From NCBI RefSeq assembly GCF_001303895.1, contig NZ_LJSD01000033.1, forward strand, positions 85,503 through 149,502: a stretch of 64,000 nt of DNA. Direction: 5' to 3'. Source of the DNA: Mesorhizobium sp. 1M-11. GTDB lineage: Bacteria; Pseudomonadota; Alphaproteobacteria; Rhizobiales; Rhizobiaceae. Positions 28,621 to 35,966 of this stretch are shown in pieces. A program made the position numbers and the translations under genes. How positions within the stretch are numbered: position 1 is the first letter of the stretch; each line of letters begins with the position of its first letter. Under the pieces are notes generated by a model. It was not told where the DNA came from, did not search any database, and saw nothing but the letters and a program-made list of their open reading frames with translations.

Positions 28621-28684
28621 CGGTGAAATCTCCACGTCAAAGGAGTTTAGCTGGCTGTACCGGTGAGATTTACTCATCTCACCG
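28621..28684. promoter_or_regulatory. CGGTGARAT half-sites upstream of the binding-protein gene
   Basis: CGGTGAAAT at 28621 and CGGTGAGAT at 28661 are direct copies 40 bases apart, and ATCTCACCG at 28676 is the exact inverse of the second, making a 9-bp hairpin-like palindrome. The position, 46-109 bases before the start codon, fits an operator/promoter. Confidence 0.45.
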
Positions 28685-28696
28685 TTGTTTGGACCA

Positions 28697-29017
28697 CTAT
28701 TGCTCGGGAATTATGAACGGAGGGAACCGCAGCGAATCCGCTCCGCATTTGTGCCAGGTCATTTCGGCGCTCGCCTGATCCTTCTTGCCAAGACACCAGT
28801 TCCGCTCGTTTAGCGCCGCACCATAGACCGATCGCGAAAGGCATGCCGCCGCGACCTTGACATCTCCACCGGGGGCACCGCGGCAGGTTGAATTGCTCTC
28901 CTTCCAGAGCGTGATCAGTTCCTCAGGCGTTTCGGACGCGTCGGGAAACTGCATGTCCTCGGCCTGCGCGGCCCATGTGGAGAGCAGGCCGGCAACAGCG
29001 ATGGCAAGCAGTCTCAT
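28697..29017 (-). CDS. Small secreted protein of unknown function
   Basis: I do not recognise the family. The 106-residue product has a clear signal peptide (residues 1-19, ending AQA) and a mature part with four Cys residues (STCRGAPGG, AACLSRS, NWCLGKK, WHKCGADS), which could form two disulfides. CGGAGA is nine bases before the ATG at 29017. It precedes the orphan binding-protein gene on the same strand but a hairpin separates them. Confidence 0.7.
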   Translation of the reverse strand: MRLLAIAVAGLLSTWAAQAEDMQFPDASETPEELITLWKESNSTCRGAPGGDVKVAAACLSRSVYGAALNERNWCLGKKDQASAEMTWHKCGADSLRFPPFIIPEQ

Positions 29018-29114
29018 GATCGGTCTCCGTTGCTGTGCCCGCCGGAAAGTACCATGTCACGGGATCTGGCCCGGACAAAGAGGCACGCTGCACATCAGCT
29101 TGCGGCGAGATCAG

Positions 29115-29387
29115 CTATCGGGAAGAAACGTTTATCTCTTCCACCTCAGGGGCGATCGGGAACGGATTGACCGAATAGGAGTTCGAAGTCAGGCCGCTGC
29201 CGGTGCGAATGATGATGCGCTCTTCCTTGAACCGCTCGAAGGTGGCGCGGGAAATCCGCATCGATTTGCCCCTGGAATCGGCAGCGGCGACTTTGTTCGA
29301 CCAGGGAAAATAGGTGATGGTCGCGACACGCTTGAGAAAGCGCTTTTCCTTGTCGCTCAGCTCGATTGAAATGCCTGCTCCACCCAT
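29115..29387 (-). CDS. Small protein of an unnamed family, paralogue A
   Basis: The 90-residue product is about half identical to the protein at 33832-34083 over nearly its whole length; shared blocks are RFLKRV, FPW-NKV, GK-MR-SRATFER and TSN-Y. The middle could form a winged helix-like unit (SRATFERFKEERIIIR), but I know of no named domain. The start is doubtful: ATG at 29387 lacks a ribosome site, while an ATT at 29372 aligns with the start of the paralogue and has GGAG upstream. It follows the 65-aa membrane protein on the same strand. Confidence 0.65.
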   Translation of the reverse strand: MGGAGISIELSDKEKRFLKRVATITYFPWSNKVAAADSRGKSMRISRATFERFKEERIIIRTGSGLTSNSYSVNPFPIAPEVEEINVSSR

Positions 29388-29502
29388 GTCGCGACAATAC
29401 GAACAAGCCGGAATTTGTCCAGCAGGACGAGAGACGGGCATGCCTGCCTCAAACCACGCAGTATGCTGCTCTTCCTGGTTGAGGGCAGCCGGCCTGAATG
29501 TG

Positions 29503-29700
29503 CTATTTGGCAACAGCCAGGACGATGGCGATTATGATAAGAAGTGGACCCATCCACTTGAAATGCTTGATAAGATGGCTCCACCACGCCGGCTGCCCGG
29601 GATTGGCCTGAATCGGAAACGCAAGCAGCCCGAATCCGATCCCGGACATCCAGAGCCCAACACAGAACATGATGAACTGGTCGATGTAGTCGGCGACCAT
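29503..29700 (-). CDS. Small two-helix membrane protein
   Basis: The 65-residue product has two hydrophobic segments (about 8-25 and 46-63) joined by a Pro/Trp-rich loop (ANPGQPAWWSHLIKH). The ATG at 29700 has GGGAGCG at good spacing. I do not recognise the family; it is one of several very small proteins in this region and lies just upstream of paralogue A. Confidence 0.65.
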   Translation of the reverse strand: MVADYIDQFIMFCVGLWMSGIGFGLLAFPIQANPGQPAWWSHLIKHFKWMGPLLIIIAIVLAVAK

Positions 29701-29950
29701 TTTGCGCTCCCGTTCCAACCATTGCCAAAACAACGGAAGGCAACTTCGCTTGAAAATCAAGGGAGGGGTCGTTGGGCGCGACCGGGACCTGAAATACTCG
29801 ACTATGGCTTACGCATTTCATCCCGTCGAACCGGCCGGTGGAGCCGTATGGTTCACGCACCACTGTACTGGCCTCCGCAACAATACAGATTGTCGGATTC
29901 GTATTGCACTGTCCCTGTCCACGCCATTCCCGCTTTCGTAAGACCAGCAC

Positions 29951-31036
29951 ATGAACACGGCTGACAGATCACCCGTTCGGATCGGCGCTCTGGTCCCGCT
30001 GACCCAGCCTGGCTGGGTCGAGGCGGGCCGGCACTTGCTTGCCGGGATCGAGTTGGCCGTCGACGACGTCAATGAAGCCGGCGGAATCGTCGGAAGACCA
30101 CTTGAGCTGGTAATCCGGGATACCGCGGCCGATCCCCGAAGGGCCGCGGCGGCAGTGGACGAGCTGGCGAACCTGGGCGTATGTGCCCTGGCTGGAGAGT
30201 ATCACAGCGTCGTCGCTCGCGCCGCCGCTGCCAGGGCGGATGCCCTCGGCCTGCCGTTCCTCTGCTCATCCGCGGTTCTCGACGCGCTCACCGAGCAGCC
30301 GACGCAATGGGTCGCCCGCCTCGCCCCGGCGCAGTCCCGCGGCTGGCAAGTCTTTGCCGACTACTTGCTTGGCGCAGGTCACAGCCGAATTGCATTGGCA
30401 GTCGATCAGAGTGTCTACTGGGCCTCCGGAGCCCGTATTCTGCGCGACCATCTCGGTCGACATAGCGGCACCGTCATCGAACTCGACGCGCGTTCGCTCG
30501 CCCCCTCAGCGGTATGCGACGAACTCGTCGACAACCGCGCCACGGCCCTGCTTCTTCTGGTCGGCTACCCCGAACCGGCAGTGTCCCTTGTCGAGGCCGT
30601 CCGCCGCGACCGGCGCCTCGCCGAAATCATGATCGGCGCGCCGGCGGGGCAGCCGGAATTTGCCGAATTTGCGACATTGCTGGGCCAGGACAGCGCCGCG
30701 ATCCCGTTCCTGCGCTACCTGCCCGAGCGTCTGAGCCCCCTCGGTGCGCGCGTTGACGTGGCTCTTCGCCGGCGGCTGGCGGCAATGCCTTCCTTTGTCG
30801 CCTTCGAGGGTTACGACACTATCGCCGTCCTCGCGGAGATGCTGCGTTCCTGTGGTGTCGATCGGGATCGCATCGCCGAAGCCTGGTCGTGCATCACAGT
30901 GAAAGGTACCCGCGGACAAATCCGTTTCACCCGCACACCAGGCATCAGCGTGTGGCAATGGGTCTGGGCGCCAATCCAGGTCGTTGAACGGAATGCGACG
31001 GAGCCGGACGGCTTTCGGGTCCTCCACGCAGGCTGA
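29951..31036 (+). CDS. Leucine-binding-protein-fold (Peripla_BP_6) protein without signal peptide
   Basis: The 361-residue protein has the type I solute-binding fold used by branched-chain amino acid receptors and AmiC: VRIGALVPLTQPGWVEAGRHLLAGIELAVDDVNEAGGIVGRPLELVIRDTAADP, then GEYHSVVARAAAARADALGLPFLCSSAVLDAL. The N-terminus (MNTADRSPVRIG) has no hydrophobic stretch, so the protein appears cytosolic, like the amide sensor AmiC. No partner transporter or antiterminator gene is adjacent. The ATG has a poor ribosome site; extending upstream in frame does not reveal a signal peptide. Function unknown; sensing is more likely than transport. Confidence 0.75.
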   Translation: MNTADRSPVRIGALVPLTQPGWVEAGRHLLAGIELAVDDVNEAGGIVGRPLELVIRDTAADPRRAAAAVDELANLGVCALAGEYHSVVARAAAARADALGLPFLCSSAVLDALTEQPTQWVARLAPAQSRGWQVFADYLLGAGHSRIALAVDQSVYWASGARILRDHLGRHSGTVIELDARSLAPSAVCDELVDNRATALLLLVGYPEPAVSLVEAVRRDRRLAEIMIGAPAGQPEFAEFATLLGQDSAAIPFLRYLPERLSPLGARVDVALRRRLAAMPSFVAFEGYDTIAVLAEMLRSCGVDRDRIAEAWSCITVKGTRGQIRFTRTPGISVWQWVWAPIQVVERNATEPDGFRVLHAG

Positions 31037-31162
31037 GCCGAAACACGGCTGTATTACAAGCTGCCTCACGATGTGCTCAGCTGCTCACAATCCCGCCCCT
31101 CCTTTGCCCGAAACCGGATCTACGTGACGATTTCGTGACTGTTTTGCGACAGGAGAGGAACC

Positions 31163-31888
31163 GTGGCGACAGGTCTTCATGGCGGACATCCCACAACCGT
31201 CGATCTTGCCCGTGGGATGGATCAGTTCGGGCTTTTGCTTACTGCATTCCTGGTCGTTGGCGCGACGACCGCTTTCGCGGCTTTCGTCGCCGTTTGGGCG
31301 CCGGATTTTCGGCCGTTGCTTTTGCAGGAAGACGGCATCGTCGAAATGGCCACCGCCGTCTTCTTCGCTGTGGCAGCCATCGAGGCCGGCATTTCAATCG
31401 CCACCTGGGGACTGCGGCTGCCGCTTCTTCTGGCGGGCCTGATCGGCTTTGCCGAGCTGATGGACGAAACCAGCTTCGGTTCGCGCCTGTTCGGCTTCCA
31501 GCCGCCGCCGCTTTATGGTGGCGGGCAGCTGGACGGCTTCCATGATCTGCTGATTGTCGTCTTTCGCCTGATGCGTGACCTGAACCCGCTCCTCGCCTGG
31601 CTGCTGGTGGGACTGATGCTTGCGGCCTCCGTCGCGCTGGTGGCTTTTGTGGCGATGCAAGTCCTGAGAGGTTTCAGGGGCGATCCGAAACGTCTCTCGA
31701 CCCACACACTGCTTTTTGCGCATTTTGCCTTTATCGGCCTGGCACAGGTCATCGACATTTCCGCCTCCTCTTCGCCCGCCCTGTCGGCGATGGAAGAGGT
31801 CTTCGAGCTTGACGCGGCGATCCTGCTTGCCTTCTACGTTCTGCAGCAGGCACGCGAAGCACGCGTTGCCAATGCCCGGCGGTCGTAA
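31163..31888 (+). CDS. Multi-spanning membrane protein with acidic motifs
   Basis: The 241-residue protein has about six membrane segments. A first loop with LLLQEDGIVEMATAVFF is followed by a helix ending AELMDETSFGSRLFGF and a later DGFHDLL. This pattern (E-D/N-G-x-x-E, then E-E/D-E-x-S-x-G-x-R, then a His-containing motif) recalls an unnamed family of bacterial membrane proteins that may be membrane-embedded hydrolases; catalysis is not shown. The start is GTG at 31163, with AGGAGAGGAA upstream; no in-frame ATG fits. A phosphatase-like gene follows. Confidence 0.7.
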   Translation: MATGLHGGHPTTVDLARGMDQFGLLLTAFLVVGATTAFAAFVAVWAPDFRPLLLQEDGIVEMATAVFFAVAAIEAGISIATWGLRLPLLLAGLIGFAELMDETSFGSRLFGFQPPPLYGGGQLDGFHDLLIVVFRLMRDLNPLLAWLLVGLMLAASVALVAFVAMQVLRGFRGDPKRLSTHTLLFAHFAFIGLAQVIDISASSSPALSAMEEVFELDAAILLAFYVLQQAREARVANARRS

Positions 31889-31934
31889 TCATACCCTTGT
31901 CCACCTATCGGACCGCACCAGCAACGTTGGGAAC

Positions 31935-32561
31935 ATGACGCGATCACAAACCGCTCGTCTCGCTATTCCTGCGCTCTTGTCCACGCTCTTGCTCCCGATG
32001 AGCACGGCCGTTGCGACCGAAAGCGTCGAGACCATCGTGTTGATCCGCCATGGCGAAAAGCCGGCGCAAGGGCTCGGACAGCTCAATTGCCAGGGTCTCA
32101 ACAGGTCGTTGCGGCTACCTGCCGTGATCAAGGCCCGCTTCGGCATTCCCGCCGCTATTTTCGCGCCCAATCCGGCCGACAAGAAAACCGATCAGGGCAC
32201 GGCATATGACTATGTCAGGCCGCTTGCCACGGTCGAGCCGATGGCGGTCGCGTTCGGGTTGCCTCTCAATGTCGGCATTGGCGTCGAAGATATTTCGAAG
32301 CTCCAGGATGAGCTCGAAGACAAGGCCTATGCAAACGCACTGGTCGTCGTTGCCTGGGAGCACAAGGAACTGGTCAAGCTGGCGCGCAAGTTGATGAAGG
32401 ACCATGACGGCGATCCCGATACCGTGCCCAAATGGAAGGGCGACGATTTCGACGGCATCTATGTCGTGCGGCTCACCCGTAACGAGAGTGACACCACCGC
32501 GACGTTCCAGACTGCGCAGCAAGGGCTCGACGACCTGCCCGAGACCTGCCCCGACCGTTAG
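31935..32561 (+). CDS. Secreted histidine phosphatase family protein
   Basis: The 208-residue protein has a signal peptide (about residues 1-27) and the histidine phosphatase signature VLIRHGEKP near residues 35-43, but it is shorter than phytases and the second catalytic His region is only tentatively seen around VVAWEHKELVKLA. It may hydrolyse a phosphate ester in the periplasm. ATG 31935 has a weak GGGAAC. The stop codon TAG is formed by the first bases of an intergenic repeat (32559-32662). Confidence 0.78.
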   Translation: MTRSQTARLAIPALLSTLLLPMSTAVATESVETIVLIRHGEKPAQGLGQLNCQGLNRSLRLPAVIKARFGIPAAIFAPNPADKKTDQGTAYDYVRPLATVEPMAVAFGLPLNVGIGVEDISKLQDELEDKAYANALVVVAWEHKELVKLARKLMKDHDGDPDTVPKWKGDDFDGIYVVRLTRNESDTTATFQTAQQGLDDLPETCPDR

Positions 32562-32662
32562 AGCAGTTTCCGGCAAAAACGTGCAGCGGCTTTCCGTCCG
32601 GAATTGCGTAGAAACAAGTAGCTAGAGCATTTCCGTGTTTCCGTAAAAACGGAAACGCTCCA
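32559..32662 (+). repeat. Dispersed intergenic repeat, copy A
   Basis: Starts TAGAGCAG and includes GCAGCGG and CCGTCCGGAATTGCGT, then a TAGAGCATTTCC segment and a hairpin TTTCCG...CGGAAA. A close relative in opposite orientation is at 56801-56899. The first TAG is the stop codon of the phosphatase gene. Confidence 0.8.
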
Positions 32663-32849
32663 GATCGGCGCGCAGCGTCCGAGACGCCGGCGAAACAGGG
32701 CGCGCAGGTAATCCCATCGACCGTGAAGCGGTTCACATCCACCCTTCACGTCCTGCTGTAGACAAAACATGCCCTGGCGGGCGTGGGCCGTGTTCCCGGC
32801 ATGAGTACCGTTGGCGGGGGCCGGGATGGGAAGGTCACGGAGGCGGGTC

Positions 32850-33146
32850 ATGGAACCAATGTTCTGGATAGCGGGAATCGTGATCCTTCTCATCCCGTTT
32901 GTCGGCACGCTGGCTATGCGGAACTGGTTGACGAGCTTGCTAGCCGTGGCCGTTTTGGCGTTCATCATTTCCTGCTTCTGGATTTGGCAGGAATACCGCT
33001 ACAGCGGCGACGACGCCGCGCAGGCTCTGGCCAGGATCGTCACAGGCATCTGGCTTGCCGGACTTGCGGGGGGATTTGCAGTCAATATCGGGCTGCTCTG
33101 GTTGCGCCACCGCAAGCGCACAGCCCCCTTGGCGCGCATTCGCTGA
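32850..33146 (+). CDS. Small three-helix membrane protein
   Basis: The 98-residue product has three hydrophobic segments (around 3-20, 27-46 and 65-84) and a basic C-terminus (LRHRKRTAPLARIR). ATG 32850 has GGAGG at normal spacing. I do not recognise the family. It stands alone between a repeat element and the convergent GFA-family gene. Confidence 0.6.
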   Translation: MEPMFWIAGIVILLIPFVGTLAMRNWLTSLLAVAVLAFIISCFWIWQEYRYSGDDAAQALARIVTGIWLAGLAGGFAVNIGLLWLRHRKRTAPLARIR

Positions 33147-33164
33147 AACTGTGAACCGGGCCCG

Positions 33165-33602
33165 TCACCGGTCTTTCGGATTGCCGAAATCCGGATCGCG
33201 CGGCCTTGAATACGTGTCGATCCTGGGAAGACTATCCTCGATCGCGATAAAGGGCAGCCTCAGCTCCCAATAGGCATGGGCGACCGGAGAAAAGGTCTCC
33301 GGGGCGTCCATGAAACCGATGCTGAGATAGAGTTCGTTCGGCAGGCCTTCGTCGCGATAACCTATGGAAGTGCCGCATTCGCCGCAGAAGCAGCGGACAA
33401 CGCCCTGGGTCCTGGAAAAGGTCTTGGGTTCGCCCTTGGTCAATTTGACCTGCGCTGGCCGGAAACCGATCCAGATGGTGAGCGGGCCACCGATGGCCCG
33501 CCGGCAATCGTCGTCGTGGTCGTAGCAGATCCAGAACGGCTCACCGCTCATCTCTGCTTCGATGGCACCACAAAAACAGTGGCCGCGCCGGATATGATCC
33601 AT
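33165..33602 (-). CDS. GFA/CENP-V-type zinc-binding protein
   Basis: The 145-residue protein belongs to the family named after glutathione-dependent formaldehyde-activating enzyme. The zinc Cys clusters are GHCFCGAIEAE at the start, the DDCRRAIGG region in place of the usual CxxCR, and VRCFCGECGTSIGY. The Cys of the usual CHCxxC motif is partly replaced (YDHDDDCRR), so the second zinc site may be altered. A catalytic role is doubtful for most members. ATG 33602 has GGGAG upstream. A second member of the family is at 46114. Confidence 0.82.
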   Translation of the reverse strand: MDHIRRGHCFCGAIEAEMSGEPFWICYDHDDDCRRAIGGPLTIWIGFRPAQVKLTKGEPKTFSRTQGVVRCFCGECGTSIGYRDEGLPNELYLSIGFMDAPETFSPVAHAYWELRLPFIAIEDSLPRIDTYSRPRDPDFGNPKDR

Positions 33603-33638
33603 GGATCGAACTCCCAAACAGCGGGCGCGGCGAACCGA

Positions 33639-33728
33639 CTACCAGGAGACGACCATCATCGTCGCAGCGCCCATGCCGACCACCAGGCAGGCGGTGTAGA
33701 TCGTCCAGTAGAGCTTCACAGACATCAT
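33639..33728 (-). CDS. 29-residue single-helix membrane peptide
   Basis: A short open frame with a strong AAGGGG six bases before ATG 33728 encodes a peptide with a short N-terminal MMSVKLYW and a hydrophobic helix running to the end (TACLVVGMGAATMMVVSW). The ribosome site and the continuous helix support a real gene. It lies upstream of the GFA-family gene on the same strand (37 bases between) and could be cotranscribed. Confidence 0.5.
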   Translation of the reverse strand: MMSVKLYWTIYTACLVVGMGAATMMVVSW

Positions 33729-33831
33729 CGTGTTCCCCTTGTAGAAAAGGAGAACGGCAAGGAAACGGCCCAGTTCCAAAAAGTTGCGGTCGAAGCAGCC
33801 TGTCTGGATCGTGCTTTTCGTTCAGTGGCGG

Positions 33832-34083
33832 TCAGGCGTCCGACAGCACCTCTCCCACTTCCGGGGTGACCGGCGCATTGATCGGTTTGTAGGTGTTGGA
33901 GGTGATATCGCTGGAGGAGCGGATGAGAATGCCGTCATCCCGCAGCCGTTCGAACGTCGCGCGCGACAGCCGCATCGCCTTGCCGCTGGCATCCACGGCT
34001 TTGACCTTATTTTTCCATGGAAAATGAGTGACCTTGTGCACGCGCTTCAGGAAGCGCTGCTCCATTTCCGTCAGTTCGATCAT
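33832..34083 (-). CDS. Small protein of an unnamed family, paralogue B
   Basis: The 83-residue product is the better-defined member of the pair with 29115-29387 and shares RFLKRV, HFPWKNKV, GKAMRLSRATFERL and ITSNTY. The central SRATFERLRDDGILIR could be a recognition helix and wing. GGAGG precedes the ATG at 34083. The start overlaps the stop of the 64-aa basic protein as ATGA, which points to coupled translation of the two. Confidence 0.75.
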   Translation of the reverse strand: MIELTEMEQRFLKRVHKVTHFPWKNKVKAVDASGKAMRLSRATFERLRDDGILIRSSSDITSNTYKPINAPVTPEVGEVLSDA

Positions 34084-34274
34084 CGACGGTCCTCCGCCTC
34101 ACCTCGCTGTTTTGTGCTGCTTGCGCTCACGTCACCGGGTGGGTTCGCGGCAAACGCTTCGCGTGGTTCCCTTGGTAGACGCGGAGTTTGGGAAGGCTGT
34201 TTCTTCTTAGACTTGGCCGCGCGCTTGGCTGCACGTTCGCCTCTACTTTCATGATGGGCAACGCTGCCGGACAT
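34080..34274 (-). CDS. Small basic, probably disordered protein
   Basis: The 64-residue product is dominated by Lys, Arg, Ser, Pro and Ala (ESRGERAAKRAAKSKKKQPS) with no hydrophobic core, so it is likely disordered and could bind nucleic acid. AAGGAG precedes ATG 34274. It overlaps paralogue B by four bases (ATGA), forming a two-gene unit. Family not recognised. Confidence 0.6.
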   Translation of the reverse strand: MSGSVAHHESRGERAAKRAAKSKKKQPSQTPRLPREPREAFAANPPGDVSASSTKQRGEAEDRR

Positions 34275-34367
34275 CGCTGTTTCTCCTTGCTGGAAAAACC
34301 GGCCGAGCGGTCCGAAAGTTCCCGAAAATCGGAGATCGAGAACGGGCCGATGCACCAGGCTGCATCG

Positions 34368-34646
34368 TCAGCGCAGGCGAGACCTGCGCGAAGATAAGGC
34401 TGTCGCGGTTCCATCCTCGGCCAGGATGCCGTTGTTCAGGGCAAATCGCTGGAAGGCCAGCCGCGCCTCCTTGCCGCTGCGCTGGCCTTTGAAGGCCTTG
34501 CGGCAGACCGCGATGGCGCCGGTATGGTCAAGGTCGGGGATGCCCTGCCAGTGGGTCAGGATGTCATAGGCGTCCCGCGCACTTTGCACATCACGAGGGT
34601 CGTCGATGCGAATGGGTACGGGACGGTCGAATTTCGGGTTCGCCAT
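34368..34646 (-). CDS. DUF982 protein
   Basis: The 92-residue protein matches DUF982, a small rhizobial family with many paralogues per genome: VRIDDPRDVQSARDAYDILTHWQ at the start, a central AIAVCRKAFKGQRSGKEARLAFQRFAL. The function is unknown. GAGGAG lies about eleven bases before ATG 34646. It is upstream of the basic-protein/paralogue B pair on the same strand. Confidence 0.8.
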   Translation of the reverse strand: MANPKFDRPVPIRIDDPRDVQSARDAYDILTHWQGIPDLDHTGAIAVCRKAFKGQRSGKEARLAFQRFALNNGILAEDGTATALSSRRSRLR

Positions 34647-34756
34647 TTGTAAGGGCTCCTCAAGTGAGACTTCATTCCACTATGAGAAACGGGCGAGAAC
34701 TGGTTTGCCGTCGTCACAAATGAAGAACCCGCATCAGAGTTCGTGAGGTTGCCGGC

Positions 34757-35188
34757 TTAGGCCCGGTCCAGCTCATAGACCGTGTAGCCATTCTCCCTGC
34801 CCTTTTCGCGGAAACCCAGGATCCGGAACCATTTGGCGATCTCTGGTCGGTCGGACCAACTGAACGAATCGATCGGCAGGTTGCCGCAAAGCTCCTGGAT
34901 GCGCCGGATATGCGCCTTGCAGAATCGAACGCTCCCACGCGAGAAGAAGCTTTCATGGGCCGCGAAGGCGGTCTGCGCGGCGTCACCGACTTCCCGCCAG
35001 GCGATGATGGCGACGGGATTTCCGTCATCCAGCAAGGTATGGGCCCGGCCTTCCTTCAAGCTCATCAGGAATTCGTCCTTCGCATCCTCGATGTTCAGCC
35101 CGGCAGCGGTGTACTGGTCGGCCATACGCAGGGAGAGGTTGCGAAAGATCTCGGCAAGATCGGCGGGGGTCGCTGTTCGATAATCCAT
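34757..35188 (-). CDS. GNAT-like acetyltransferase of phage-associated type
   Basis: The 143-residue product begins MDYRTATPADLAEIFRNLSLR and ends WFRILGFREKGRENGYTVYEL, as in small GNAT-fold proteins related to DUF2833-type sequences from phages. The canonical acetyl-CoA loop (Q/R-x-x-G-x-G/A) is missing, so catalytic activity is uncertain. AAGGAG precedes ATG 35188. The neighbours do not suggest a prophage. Confidence 0.6.
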   Translation of the reverse strand: MDYRTATPADLAEIFRNLSLRMADQYTAAGLNIEDAKDEFLMSLKEGRAHTLLDDGNPVAIIAWREVGDAAQTAFAAHESFFSRGSVRFCKAHIRRIQELCGNLPIDSFSWSDRPEIAKWFRILGFREKGRENGYTVYELDRA

Positions 35189-35373
35189 TGCTCGCTCCTT
35201 CTGGGAGCGGGACGCTAACCGCCAGGATGCTACCGGGCAACTCACAATTGCCAGCGGCAGAGCCAGTGGACTGTTTTGAACGGGCATGTCCACAGGCGGG
35301 GTCGATTTCGACGAACCCGCCCGCGACGGTCTTTCAGCGCTTGCCTGGCCGGCCTGTCACGCGCCCCGCCTGC

Positions 35374-35799
35374 CTAACGGGCGAAGAATTCCTGCAGCCG
35401 CGTGAAGAGCCCCGGCTTGATCGCGGCACGGACGTTTCGGGCGGCGGTGGCAGCCCGCACGGTCGCGCCATAGTGGCAGTAGCAGAGCGCGCCGTGCAAC
35501 TGGGCATCGGTGAGCTCGAAGAACCGCTTCGCCTCGCCATAGGTATCGTCGGCCAGTCCCTGCTCGCGCAGGACAGGATCGTCGTATGCGACCGAAATCG
35601 GCGAACCGGCGCAGCGCATGGTGCTGCGCACGCTGAGTGCCTGGTATTCGGTCTGATGCAAGGTGGCGAGACGGCGATGCGGCTCCATCTCGAGAAGCTC
35701 CGCCCAGCGGGTCAGGCGCTCCGCCCTCGACATGTCGTGGTGATGGGCAGCATCTATTTGCGCGACCTGTTTAAGCTGGTCGATGGTTTGATGTTTCAT
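35374..35799 (-). CDS. Conserved hypothetical protein (rhizobial)
   Basis: The 141-residue product is soluble, His-rich near its N-terminus (DAAHHHDMS) and contains ERLTRWAELLEMEPHRRLATLHQTEY, then CYCHYG near residue 108. I recall similar unnamed proteins in rhizobia with a Cys-x-Cys-His near this position, but no function. CAGGAGG precedes ATG 35799. It is followed on the same strand by nothing closely linked. Confidence 0.65.
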   Translation of the reverse strand: MKHQTIDQLKQVAQIDAAHHHDMSRAERLTRWAELLEMEPHRRLATLHQTEYQALSVRSTMRCAGSPISVAYDDPVLREQGLADDTYGEAKRFFELTDAQLHGALCYCHYGATVRAATAARNVRAAIKPGLFTRLQEFFAR

Positions 35800-35966
35800 G
35801 GCTGGCCTCCTGTTGGATTACGGCCGGCCTGTCCTCCGCGCTACGCGTGCTCGAAGCATGAGCTTGGCATAGGCGCTTGTCCAGCAGTCGCAAGCGCTGG
35901 TGCAATCACGTTTGATGTAGCCTTGAGCCGAGCCGTGCCTGGCGCGATATGGGACGATGATCTTGC

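Noticed and set aside
29702..29941. Short plus-strand frame before the solute-binding-fold gene
   Set aside because: No ribosome site, no recognisable product, and the sequence overlaps the promoter side of the neighbouring genes.
34757..35188. Sign of a prophage because of the phage-like GNAT protein
   Set aside because: No integrase, attachment repeats, tRNA or structural phage genes are near; such GNAT proteins occur alone in bacteria.
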